From an uncultured Prevotellaceae bacterium (GTDB taxonomy: Bacteria; Bacteroidota; Bacteroidia; Bacteroidales; Bacteroidaceae): a stretch of 54,699 nucleotides of DNA. Numbering within the stretch: the first letter of the stretch is position 1; every line of letters starts with the position of its first letter. The stretch is from NCBI GenBank assembly GCA_902767775.1, contig CACXIP010000021.1, positions 1-54,699 on the forward strand, read 5' to 3'. The notes beneath the pieces are model-generated. The model saw nothing but the letters and a program-made list of their open reading frames with translations, had not been told where the DNA came from and did not search any database. The position numbers and the translations under genes are program-made. This document shows positions 17,722-25,770 of this stretch, piece after piece.

Positions 17722-20250
17722 TTATTCTCCGTTTTGCACCATTTTGACGATGCACATCACATCAGAAATGGTGATGTCGCTGTCGTTGTTGGCGTTGGCG
17801 GCGACATGGTCAAATTTGAATGGCTCCTCATTGTCTTGGCCCATGACGATGTTCAGCGTCGCCATGATGTCGGACACGTTGATGATTCCGTCTCTGTTCA
17901 CATCGCCAAGCAATGGTTTGACATCACCCGATTTGACGCAGGCAAACTCCACTACGACAGGTTTGTGGTCGCCCAAGGGATTGCCGTTGTCTGAACCATC
18001 CACCTCGGCATAGATGTAGTCGCGCTCAATCTTGAAACTCTTGGCAGATAGTTGGACAGTGTTGTCAGCTTTGGGGTTGAGGTAGATGATTTTGTCCACA
18101 ACCTCGTAGTTGGCATATGCGGTGGGGTCCTCGTTGTTGGTGATGTCGTTCATTGACGTAGTGGGGTATTCGTTGTTGCGGCAGAGCTGCACCCAGGCAT
18201 CTGAGATGTTGTATTGTGGCAGCAAGTCGAAGAAATGGCCCTTGATATCCTCGCGGGTCCAACGGCTGTTGGTGTCGCCGATGACGAGTTTGGGGCGGTT
18301 GTTGTCAGCATTGCCAATGGCCTCTGCCAGTTGTTCCCATTGTGATTCGCGCGAACCGACGGACTTGTCGCCGGCATCCATGTGGAGCACATAGACATCA
18401 ATCACCATGCCCTCGGCAGGAGTCATCTCGTAATGGCGGAATCCTTTCTTCACATATTGGTTGCCATCGGTCGATGTGGTGGTGTTCCATCTCGTCCAAC
18501 TTTCAGTGCCTTTGTCCACCAGTCCTTTCTTCCAAAGGAGATTGAGGCCATCGGTGTCGAAGGGGATGCTGAGGTCTGTCAGACTGAGTGTGGCGCGCAA
18601 GGTGCCACAATCGTAATTGTCTTCAAGGGCACTCATCAGTGAACCATGATAGTTGAAGTCCTCGCTGACCCCGATGATGTCGTATCCTTTTTTTGCCAGA
18701 TACTTGCTGATGAGTTTGGTGCCGTCGCTGCCTGGACCGTCTTCATTGAGAGTGACAAACGCAACTTTCTGTGGCAGACCATCTACATTGAGGGCGGTGG
18801 CAGTGAATGTAGTCTCCTCCATCTCACGGTCAAGGGAGATGCTCAGCGTGGCGTCGCTGCGGGTGGTTTTGAAATATACACGCCCTGTCGCCAAGGTCAG
18901 TTTCTTTTTAGCGGGTTGTGTGGATATGTCACCGAGCAATGAGAAGCCGTCGGTGCTGTAAACCATGTCGTTGATGTTGCCCTTCAGCCGGTATTGGGTG
19001 TGGTATCCCACTTCGTAATAGTACCATTGACCGGGGGAGAGTAGGGTGTTGTCGTCATCGGGCAGGGGCAATGCCGCACCGTCGAGGAAAATACCATGGC
19101 AGACGAGTCGCACGTTGTCTATCTTGAAGAAGGTCTGTGTCTCCTCGTTGTGTCCTTCAATCCACCACTGTCCGGTGCTTCCTGCGCTGATGGTGAGTTT
19201 ATTGTCTGTGATGGTGAGAGGGATGCTCACCGGGATGCCCGTGGCATCGTCGATTCCGGTCTTGGTCACCGAATTGAAATTGCCTTTGAGTGTTACCTCA
19301 CGGCCTCCCCAGGTGCAGATAACGGCCGATAGTTCGTAGCGGCCGCTGGGCGCATGCTCTATGGTCTGGGTAACTCCAATGTTGGACCCCCACCACTGAT
19401 AGGCGTTGAAGAGATAGCCTCCCTCCTTGCCACTCATGCCATAGTCGCGGGTGGTGAATTCATCGTCATCTGTTACGTTGGGTACACGAGTCCAACCTGT
19501 CACGTCGCCACTCTCAAAAGAGGGGTTGACAATCAGCCATGTCGCATCAGCGGGATGGTCGGCAGTGGCAGAGAAGAGTTCTTGGTACCTCAACTCTTGG
19601 TATTGTCTCTCATAGTCGGTTTTGGCGATGCGGAAGATGCGGTATCGTCCAGCCTCGTCGCCAGCTGTGTTCTTGCGGTTGAGGGCGACAGCCTCTCCTT
19701 CCTCCACCTTGTTGTTCCATGGTCCGAGGTAGCCTGAATACAAATCACCTTCTGCCAAGGGATATTTTCCACTCTCCAACAGCCAGTAGCCGTCTTGGTA
19801 GGTGGGGGTGAGATAACTCCATTCATCGAGGTTTTTGTCGGTGAAGGTGTTCACATACATGAAGCCTGCTTCATTGTGGGTTTGGAAAAGGTCTGCGCTG
19901 TACACGATGTTGCGCAGTCCGATATAAGAGCCGTCGCGCTCAATGGTGAAGTAGTTGGAGCGCTCCAGCATCGGGTCGGATGACGCTTCTTTGTAGCGCA
20001 GCGCCTTGGAATCCTCGCTCGCCCATCCTGGTTTGGCTTCATAGGCACCGATGCCTACAATCAGTCCGTTGTCCTCGGCAGAGGTAAGGATATAGTAATA
20101 GCTGTTGCCCGCAGCGAGGTCATTTGTTTGGGTGACCTCCACATATCCTCTCTCCGGGGTGAGATAGGTGAGATAGTCGGATGCGGCGGCAGGCAGGATG
20201 CCCATCAACACAATAGCTATGGCGGCGATAAAACGGAGTGTTTTCATCAT
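17722..20250 (-). CDS. Secreted EEP-fold (endonuclease/phosphatase-like) protein with carbohydrate-binding-like domain and dockerin
   Basis: 842 aa from the ATG at 20250, which begins MMKTLRFIAAIAIVLMGILP. The frame is open 25 codons further, but that extension lacks signal-peptide character and contains the promoter. Residues about 25-230 are a beta-rich unknown region. About 245-390 resembles a CBM4/9-type jelly roll (NPSFESGDVTGW). Residues 500-770 look like an endonuclease/exonuclease/phosphatase fold (VAFVTLNEDG, DVYVLHMDAG, LVIGDTNSRW and GDHKPVVVEF). The end is a dockerin (GDVNRDGIINVSDI, NANNDSDITISDV). A secreted nuclease or phosphodiesterase is plausible but unproven. Confidence 0.8.
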   Translation of the reverse strand: MMKTLRFIAAIAIVLMGILPAAASDYLTYLTPERGYVEVTQTNDLAAGNSYYYILTSAEDNGLIVGIGAYEAKPGWASEDSKALRYKEASSDPMLERSNYFTIERDGSYIGLRNIVYSADLFQTHNEAGFMYVNTFTDKNLDEWSYLTPTYQDGYWLLESGKYPLAEGDLYSGYLGPWNNKVEEGEAVALNRKNTAGDEAGRYRIFRIAKTDYERQYQELRYQELFSATADHPADATWLIVNPSFESGDVTGWTRVPNVTDDDEFTTRDYGMSGKEGGYLFNAYQWWGSNIGVTQTIEHAPSGRYELSAVICTWGGREVTLKGNFNSVTKTGIDDATGIPVSIPLTITDNKLTISAGSTGQWWIEGHNEETQTFFKIDNVRLVCHGIFLDGAALPLPDDDNTLLSPGQWYYYEVGYHTQYRLKGNINDMVYSTDGFSLLGDISTQPAKKKLTLATGRVYFKTTRSDATLSISLDREMEETTFTATALNVDGLPQKVAFVTLNEDGPGSDGTKLISKYLAKKGYDIIGVSEDFNYHGSLMSALEDNYDCGTLRATLSLTDLSIPFDTDGLNLLWKKGLVDKGTESWTRWNTTTSTDGNQYVKKGFRHYEMTPAEGMVIDVYVLHMDAGDKSVGSRESQWEQLAEAIGNADNNRPKLVIGDTNSRWTREDIKGHFFDLLPQYNISDAWVQLCRNNEYPTTSMNDITNNEDPTAYANYEVVDKIIYLNPKADNTVQLSAKSFKIERDYIYAEVDGSDNGNPLGDHKPVVVEFACVKSGDVKPLLGDVNRDGIINVSDIMATLNIVMGQDNEEPFKFDHVAANANNDSDITISDVMCIVKMVQNGE

Positions 20251-20295
20251 TGTTAGGGTGTAGTAGTTTGGTTTTTCAAAACAGTTTTTGCGGAG

Positions 20296-20326
20296 CAAAG
20301 ATAATGAATAATGGACATAATGCAAA
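20296..20326 (-). promoter_or_regulatory. Full-consensus Bacteroidota promoter for the EEP-dockerin gene
   Basis: On the minus strand TTTG (20326-20323) is followed by exactly 19 bases and TATCTTTG (20303-20296). The predicted leader to ATG 20250 is about 40 bases. This supports the choice of the downstream start. Confidence 0.85.
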
Positions 20327-20377
20327 ACAAGAGGATAAGTTTTTCTGCATTTTTCATTTCATGTCATTTCTTTTTGT

Positions 20378-20385
20378 TAACTTTG
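20378..20385 (+). promoter_or_regulatory. -7 promoter box for the TGS nucleoside kinase
   Basis: TAACTTTG, 26 bases before the ATG. It has no clear -33 at 19 bases. It is divergent from the promoter at 20296-20326, with a shared spacer of about 50 bases. Confidence 0.6.
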
Positions 20386-20410
20386 TAGCATCAAACAATC
20401 TATAAGCCTC

Positions 20411-22090
20411 ATGTTACAAATTCGCTGCAAGAATATCAACATTACAAAGAGTTTTCCGGAGGGCACGTCGCTGCTCGATGTCTATCAAGCTTTTGCTGAT
20501 GAAATCAAGTTGCCATACCCCGTGGTGTCGGCCAAGGTGAACAACACCTCTCAAGGGCTGAAATTCAGACTGTTTCAAAATCGTGATGTGGAGTTCCTCG
20601 ACGCGAGTTCGGGTGCTGGGCTAAGGGCATATGTGCGCTCGTTGTGCTTCGTGCTGTACAAGGCGACAAGCGACCTCTTCCCGGGAAGCAAGCTCTTCAT
20701 CGAGCACTCTTTGTCGGGAGGATACTACTGCAACTTCAAGAAAAAGGGCAATGACGCTCTGACTGAGCACGATATACAACTTATCCGTGACCGCATGCAG
20801 GAAATCGTCAACCTTGACATTCCATTCAGGAGGACAGAGGCGACGACAGAGGAGGCCATCAGGGTGTTCAAGGAAAGGGGATTTGCCGACAAGGTCAAAC
20901 TCCTGGAGACGAGCGGTCAAATCTACAGCGACTATTATATGTTGGGCGACACCGCCGACTATTACTATGGACCATTAGTGCCGTCGGCAGGGTATCTGAA
21001 AGTATGGGGACTGGAGCTTCTCAACGACGGTATGCTGCTGAGGGTGCCAGACAACCACAACCCGCTCCAGTTGGCAGAGAAAAGGGAGATGACCAACACC
21101 TTTGAGATGTTTGCAGAGAAGGTGAGATGGGACATCATCATGAGGCTGTCGAATGCCGGAGATGTCAACAAGGCGATACTCAAGGGACATGCCTCAGAGC
21201 TGATACAGGTGAGCGAGGCGCTTCAGGAGAAGAAAATCGTGCAGATAGCAGAGGAAATCGACCGTCGCTTCAGAAGGGAGGAAAACCCAGTGAGAATCGT
21301 GCTCATCACCGGACCGTCAAGTTCGGGAAAGACGACATTCACCAAACGACTCTCCGTGCAGTTGCTCGCCTGCGGACTGAGGCCGATTTCGTTCTCCACA
21401 GATGATTATTTCGTCAACCGTGTCGACACGCCGCTGCTTCCCAACGGACAATATGACTTCGACAATATCAAGGCGGTGGACTGCGCCTTGCTGGAGGAAC
21501 ATCTGACCAAACTGATGAAAGGAGAGCGTGTGGAGGTGCCTGAGTACAACTTTGTCACCGGCATGCGTGAGTATAACGGCAAGAAGCTGAAGTTGCAGGG
21601 CGACAATGTGCTCATCATTGAGGGAATACATGCGCTCAACCCCTTGCTCACGGAGAGCATCCCCAAGTCGGCAAGTTTCAGGATTTTTGTGTCTGCTCTC
21701 ACCAGTGTCTCACTCGACGACCACAACTGGATACCCACCCGCGACAACCGCCTGCTGCGAAGAATCATCAGAGATTACAACAAGGGCGCGTATACAGCGA
21801 AGGAAACCATCAGCATGTGGCCCAATGTGTGTGAGGCAGAGGAAAAATGGATTCTTCCGTTCCAGGAGTCGGCAGACGTCATGTTCAACTCAGCGCTCAA
21901 CATTGAGTTTGCCGTTCTCCGAACCAATGCGGAGATTATTCTCTCCACTGTTCCCAAAAACTGTCCGGAGTATGCCGAGGCCCACAGGCTGCTGAAGTTC
22001 ATCCATTATTTTTTGCCTGTCAGCGACAAAGAAATTCCGCCGACAAGCATCATGCGTGAGTTCGTCGGCGGATCCAGTTTCAAATATTAG
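20411..22090 (+). CDS. TGS-domain nucleoside (uridine kinase-like) kinase
   Basis: 559 aa. The N-terminal ubiquitin-like TGS domain (about 1-65) and a threonyl-tRNA-synthetase SAD-like region (about 70-270) are followed by a P-loop phosphoribulokinase/uridine kinase domain. The Walker A motif GPSSSGKTT is at 301-309, with FSTDDYFVNR and IIEGIHALNP in the same domain. This three-part architecture is widespread in Bacteroidota and some Firmicutes and is usually annotated as nucleoside kinase. The natural substrate is not settled. It is cytoplasmic and monocistronic, with its own promoter. Confidence 0.9.
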   Translation: MLQIRCKNINITKSFPEGTSLLDVYQAFADEIKLPYPVVSAKVNNTSQGLKFRLFQNRDVEFLDASSGAGLRAYVRSLCFVLYKATSDLFPGSKLFIEHSLSGGYYCNFKKKGNDALTEHDIQLIRDRMQEIVNLDIPFRRTEATTEEAIRVFKERGFADKVKLLETSGQIYSDYYMLGDTADYYYGPLVPSAGYLKVWGLELLNDGMLLRVPDNHNPLQLAEKREMTNTFEMFAEKVRWDIIMRLSNAGDVNKAILKGHASELIQVSEALQEKKIVQIAEEIDRRFRREENPVRIVLITGPSSSGKTTFTKRLSVQLLACGLRPISFSTDDYFVNRVDTPLLPNGQYDFDNIKAVDCALLEEHLTKLMKGERVEVPEYNFVTGMREYNGKKLKLQGDNVLIIEGIHALNPLLTESIPKSASFRIFVSALTSVSLDDHNWIPTRDNRLLRRIIRDYNKGAYTAKETISMWPNVCEAEEKWILPFQESADVMFNSALNIEFAVLRTNAEIILSTVPKNCPEYAEAHRLLKFIHYFLPVSDKEIPPTSIMREFVGGSSFKY

Positions 22091-22124
22091 GGTTAATCAA
22101 TTAGTGGAGGAGTTTATAGTTGAG

Positions 22125-22580
22125 TTAGTTGTTGACTAAAGCGAGGGATTTGTCGGGCAGAATCTGATATGCCACCTTGTTGATGGGTTTGCTGTATTGG
22201 TGTTTGTTCTCGTTCCATTTGCGTGTTTCCACTGTGAAACTGTCGGCAGTGTAGGTGTAGTCGAGGCGGCTGTCGGTATTCCATTTCCTGGAGACATTGT
22301 CCCAGCGTAGTTTGGTGCGTGAGAGAAGACGGTCGGCTGAGTCATATTCATATTGGTATTGGATGCTGGGCCTCAGTTCGGTGCCGTTGTCGCCTACCTT
22401 GCGATAGACATACTGAGTGGTGATGCGACCTTCGTTCATTTCGACATTGTAGCAGAAGTCGCTGTTTTCATTCTGGGTTGCATTTTGATAGTTCTCAATA
22501 ATGCTGTTTGCGGTGATGACTTGTGCGTTGGCGATGATGGTCATCATGCTGATGATAAGGAGGTGGATTAATTTTTTCAT
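22125..22580 (-). CDS. Small secreted DUF3836-like protein
   Basis: 151 aa with signal peptide MKKLIHLLIISMMTIIANAQ. The mature part is rich in aromatic and charged beta-strand repeats (YQYEYDSADRLLSRTKLRWD, RLDYTYTADSFTVETRKWN), as in DUF3836 proteins known mainly from Prevotella. The YD-like strands recall RHS/YD repeats in miniature. Function unknown. It converges with the nucleoside kinase; no strong promoter was found in the 60 bases upstream. Confidence 0.75.
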   Translation of the reverse strand: MKKLIHLLIISMMTIIANAQVITANSIIENYQNATQNENSDFCYNVEMNEGRITTQYVYRKVGDNGTELRPSIQYQYEYDSADRLLSRTKLRWDNVSRKWNTDSRLDYTYTADSFTVETRKWNENKHQYSKPINKVAYQILPDKSLALVNN

Positions 22581-22945
22581 TGTTTTGGTTTTTTATTGAT
22601 GTTGATTGAACTGTTTCTGCTCTTTAGTCGTTCAATACCCACAATTAACTACATGGAAAATGAAAAAAATCTTCTTTTTTTGTAAATTTGCAATTTGAAA
22701 TCAAAAACACCTATTTATAAATTAAAGATGAAAGATTAAAGATGAAAGATGAATTTAAATGAAGGTAGTTAAGATGTTAAAGAAGTTAAGTAGTTAAGCC
22801 ATATAATTCATACGTCTAAACTCCTATACTCCCAAACTCCTAAGCTCCTATAAATCAGTCATATGTCTAAACTCCTAATCTCCTAGACTCCTAAACTCCT
22901 AAACCACCAAACGACCAAACGACCAAACGACCAAACAACCAACCC
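22581..22945. other. Gene-free spacer before the acetyltransferase
   Basis: 365 bases without a gene. It holds a forward TAAATTTG at 22683-22690 without a -33 partner, an 'aaagatgaaagat' tandem stretch (22725-22755), 'gttaagtagttaag' repeats, and the inverted 'TTTAGGAG' element up to the start codon. Confidence 0.7.
22808..22945. repeat. 'TTTAGGAG' degenerate element, copy 2 (inverted)
   Basis: The reverse complement reproduces copy 1 (14944-15098): ggttggt..cgtttggtggtttaggag, taggag units, 'gtttagacatatgactgattt'. The 'cgtttggt' segment is itself repeated here three times. The element ends exactly at the ATG of the acetyltransferase, so it forms that gene's 5' leader. Confidence 0.9.
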
Positions 22946-23518
22946 ATGACCGAAAAAGAGAAAATGCTGGCAGGTGAACTTTATTCTGCTGTCGATGAGG
23001 AATTGCTTAGAGAACTGAATGAGGTGAAGGAAATCATCCATGACTACAACAATCTCAGGCCTTCGCAGACCGAGGAGCGACTGAAAATATTGAAAGGATT
23101 GCTGGGTCATATCGCAGACGACCATATCATTATCAACCAGCCGTTCTACTGTGACTATGGCAAGCAAATCAGTGTAGGGAAAAGATTTTTCGCCAACTTC
23201 TCCTTCACAGTGCTGGATGAGGCGAGGGTGACCATCGGCGACGACTGTTTCATCGGTCCCAATGTGAGCATCTATACAGCCTGTCACAGCACCGACCCCG
23301 TGGAGAGAAACTCGAGGAGGGAGTGGGCGCTGCCTGTGTCAATCGGCAACAGTGTATGGATAGGTGGTGCGGTGACCATTCTGCCAGGCGTGACCATTGG
23401 CGACAATGTGACCATAGGCGCCGGTTCGGTAGTCGTCAGCGACATCCCGTCCAACTGTATTGCGGTGGGCAACCCATGCAGGGTGGTAAGATACCTATCC
23501 TCCTGGTCGAAGGCATAG
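22946..23518 (+). CDS. Maltose O-acetyltransferase-type sugar acetyltransferase
   Basis: 190 aa. The Mac domain (MTEKEKMLAGELYSAVDEEL) is followed by a left-handed beta-helix of hexapeptide repeats (VTIGDDCFIGPNVSIYTACH, VSIGNSVWIGGAVTILPGVT). The conserved catalytic histidine is the one in YTACHSTD. The enzyme would transfer acetyl from acetyl-CoA to a sugar hydroxyl in the cytoplasm. The start directly follows a dispersed repeat element, so expression signals may lie within the repeat. A strong hairpin terminator follows. Confidence 0.92.
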   Translation: MTEKEKMLAGELYSAVDEELLRELNEVKEIIHDYNNLRPSQTEERLKILKGLLGHIADDHIIINQPFYCDYGKQISVGKRFFANFSFTVLDEARVTIGDDCFIGPNVSIYTACHSTDPVERNSRREWALPVSIGNSVWIGGAVTILPGVTIGDNVTIGAGSVVVSDIPSNCIAVGNPCRVVRYLSSWSKA

Positions 23519-23535
23519 AAGTCGAAGGTATAGAA

Positions 23536-23571
23536 AAAGAGGCACAGCCATCACAGCGGCTGTGCCTCTTT
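23536..23571. terminator. Bidirectional terminator between acetyltransferase and GH51
   Basis: A 14-bp perfect stem (AAAGAGGCACAGCC with GGCTGTGCCTCTTT) round an 8-base loop, with A-rich sequence on the left and T-rich on the right, between convergent genes. Confidence 0.88.
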
Positions 23572-23591
23572 ATTATTGATAAGTCTTTTGT

Positions 23592-25574
23592 CTATAGAGA
23601 AATCTGCAGCATCACCATCGAGTAGGGTGCAAGGTCAAGGTCCATCTTCTTTGAGACCTTGATGGTGGATGTCTGCGGTGCGATGGGCTGCTGGTCGTAG
23701 TTGTTCTCATCCTCGGGTTGACCAGAGATGACGGTCTTGGTGGCAGACTTCATCCCCTTGAACCTTGAGAGGTCGAGGTGCGCCTTCTTGCCATCAGCGC
23801 TGGCATTGCACATTTTGACGAAGAGTTGGCGGGTCTTGACATTGAGCACCACCGATTGTCCCTGGAGATTGGTTGCCCCGTCTATCGTCACGCAGTCGCC
23901 GTAGTAATACTGTCCTGCCGACAGGCCAAACATTTGCTGTACGTAGTAGCTGCAGGTGAGGAAAGGACGCTCGTTGTCAAAATAGATGAGGTCGGGATTC
24001 CAGTTGGTGGCATTTTTGCGTGCGAAGAGCGGGGCATATGATGTCATGCACACCACATCGCCGTTGCGCTCCACGTGGAGCAAGTAAAGACCTTCTGCCA
24101 GTGCATCAATCAATTTTTTGTCCTTGGCAGCATATTCTCCGAGATACACCTTTGTCTTGCGGTCGCGAGGGTAGTCGTCGTATTGGCGCTTGTTGAGGAA
24201 ATAGTCGCGCGGTTCATAGTAATGCTCATCGAGGATGGGAAGTCCAATCTCATCGGCAAGTTTCCATCCAGCCTCGAAGTCACGGTTGCCGGGGTGTGAG
24301 CCAGGACCAGCTGTGCCGACGATGACAATCTCGGGATGTGCGGCACGAACCTTCTCGTAGATATACTTGAAACGCTCGATGAACTCAGGGGAGATGCGCT
24401 CCTCGTTGCCCAGGCCGAGGTACTTCAGGTTGAAGGGCTTCGGATGGCCTGCCTCTGCACGCAGACGGCCCCAGCGGGTATTCACGTCACCGTTTGCCCA
24501 TTCGATGAGGTCAAGGGCTTCGTCAACCCATTCGTCCATCTCCTCCATGGGGACCACATCCTGTGCCTGGTCGCGCATGCTCCATCCGCCATTGGTGCCC
24601 TGGCAGCTCACTCCGCAGGGGAGGATGGGCAGCGGCTCCATGCCGAGGTCCTCACAAAATTGGAAATATTCGAAGTAGCCCAATCCCATCGACTGGTGGT
24701 AGCCCCAGGTGTTCTTGAGACCACGGCGCTGCTCTTTCGGACCGACAGTGGTCTTCCAGCGATAGGTGTCCCAGAATCCGTCGCCACCGCCATGCACCAC
24801 GCAACCGCCGGGGAAGCGCATGAATTTCGGATGGAGGTCGGCCAATGCCTGAGCCAGGTCTTTCCTCATGCCGTGGCCCTTGTAGGTATCCTCCGGCATC
24901 AGCGACACCATGTCGACATCCAAGATGCCCGTTGTCAGTGAGAGAATCTGAAGGTTCGCCTTGCTGGCATCTTCTTTGGCAGTCAGCTGTGCCTCGTATT
25001 TCTGCCATCCGTTGCCGCTCACCTGGAATTCCGCGTCGGCAATGAGTTTCGGAGGACGTCCCCATCCCTGCTGTGGCTCAGACAAGGCTATGCGAACTTT
25101 CTTGGCGTCGCCCTTCACATTGCGGAGGTAGATGGAGAGATTGTATTTGGCTCCCGCCTTCACGCTGATACCGTCGAAACCATCGTTTTGGATGCCAAAG
25201 CCAGTCCAACCATTGAAGTCGTAGTAATGTCCGACACGCTCGGTATGAAGACGCATATAGGTCGGGTTGTTGGAGTTGAGGGGCTGCTCGGTGCCGTAGG
25301 CAATCCAACCGAGGGAGTGTCCGGGACGTGTGAGGCGCCAGGCTGTTCCGGGTCCCCAGCCGTCGCGCTCTGTGGGGTTGTACTCAAAAGAGCCGTTTTG
25401 GATGAGTTCGGCATACAGGCCGCCATCAGCAGCACTGCTGATGTCCTCAAAGAAAATGCCGAGCAATTCGTCACTGATGGCCTTGCCTCCCGCAGGGGCT
25501 TTCATGGTTTTTTGGGCATAGATGCCCATACAGGCAACCAACATGGCTGCTAATAATGTCATTCGTCTTTTCAT
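23592..25574 (-). CDS. Secreted GH51 alpha-L-arabinofuranosidase
   Basis: 660 aa with signal peptide MKRRMTLLAAMLVACMGIYAQ. The N-terminal region (about 95-260) contains a CBM4/9-like jelly roll (YDFNGWTGFGIQNDGFDGIS, VSGNGWQKYEAQLTA). The GH51 barrel follows with FMRFPGGCVVHGGG, acid/base E391 in LGLGNEER and nucleophile E480 in YLGEYAAK. A C-terminal beta domain completes it. It removes alpha-L-arabinofuranose from arabinoxylan or arabinan. It is monocistronic and lies back to back with the GH8 gene, giving an arabinoxylan-related pair. Confidence 0.94.
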   Translation of the reverse strand: MKRRMTLLAAMLVACMGIYAQKTMKAPAGGKAISDELLGIFFEDISSAADGGLYAELIQNGSFEYNPTERDGWGPGTAWRLTRPGHSLGWIAYGTEQPLNSNNPTYMRLHTERVGHYYDFNGWTGFGIQNDGFDGISVKAGAKYNLSIYLRNVKGDAKKVRIALSEPQQGWGRPPKLIADAEFQVSGNGWQKYEAQLTAKEDASKANLQILSLTTGILDVDMVSLMPEDTYKGHGMRKDLAQALADLHPKFMRFPGGCVVHGGGDGFWDTYRWKTTVGPKEQRRGLKNTWGYHQSMGLGYFEYFQFCEDLGMEPLPILPCGVSCQGTNGGWSMRDQAQDVVPMEEMDEWVDEALDLIEWANGDVNTRWGRLRAEAGHPKPFNLKYLGLGNEERISPEFIERFKYIYEKVRAAHPEIVIVGTAGPGSHPGNRDFEAGWKLADEIGLPILDEHYYEPRDYFLNKRQYDDYPRDRKTKVYLGEYAAKDKKLIDALAEGLYLLHVERNGDVVCMTSYAPLFARKNATNWNPDLIYFDNERPFLTCSYYVQQMFGLSAGQYYYGDCVTIDGATNLQGQSVVLNVKTRQLFVKMCNASADGKKAHLDLSRFKGMKSATKTVISGQPEDENNYDQQPIAPQTSTIKVSKKMDLDLAPYSMVMLQISL

Positions 25575-25721
25575 TGTTGATAAAAATGGTTTGTTGAAAT
25601 TTTCTGCTAAATTAACAATAAAATCTTAATGCCAGGGCCATTTTGTATTAAATGGTTCCCCAAAAATACAATTTGAAAACAATGTGATACAATTATAGGC
25701 TCATCCTCTGAATTTGTTTCG

Positions 25722-25729
25722 TACCTTTG
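25722..25729 (+). promoter_or_regulatory. -7 promoter box for the GH8 gene
   Basis: TACCTTTG, 42 bases before the ATG at 25771. No TTTG lies at the usual -33 spacing. No equally good box was found for the divergent GH51 gene (TAATTTAG on the minus strand is a near match). Confidence 0.55.
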
Positions 25730-25770
25730 TTCCCAAATCGTAAACTAACTTATTAAAATATTTAGTGGAA

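Noticed and set aside
20251-20325. Upstream extension of the EEP-dockerin protein
   Set aside because: The extra 25 residues include the full-consensus promoter and lack signal-peptide character; ATG 20250 starts a good signal peptide.
22683-22690. Forward TAAATTTG box
   Set aside because: No -33 partner and more than 250 bases from the acetyltransferase start across a repeat. Probably chance in AT-rich DNA.
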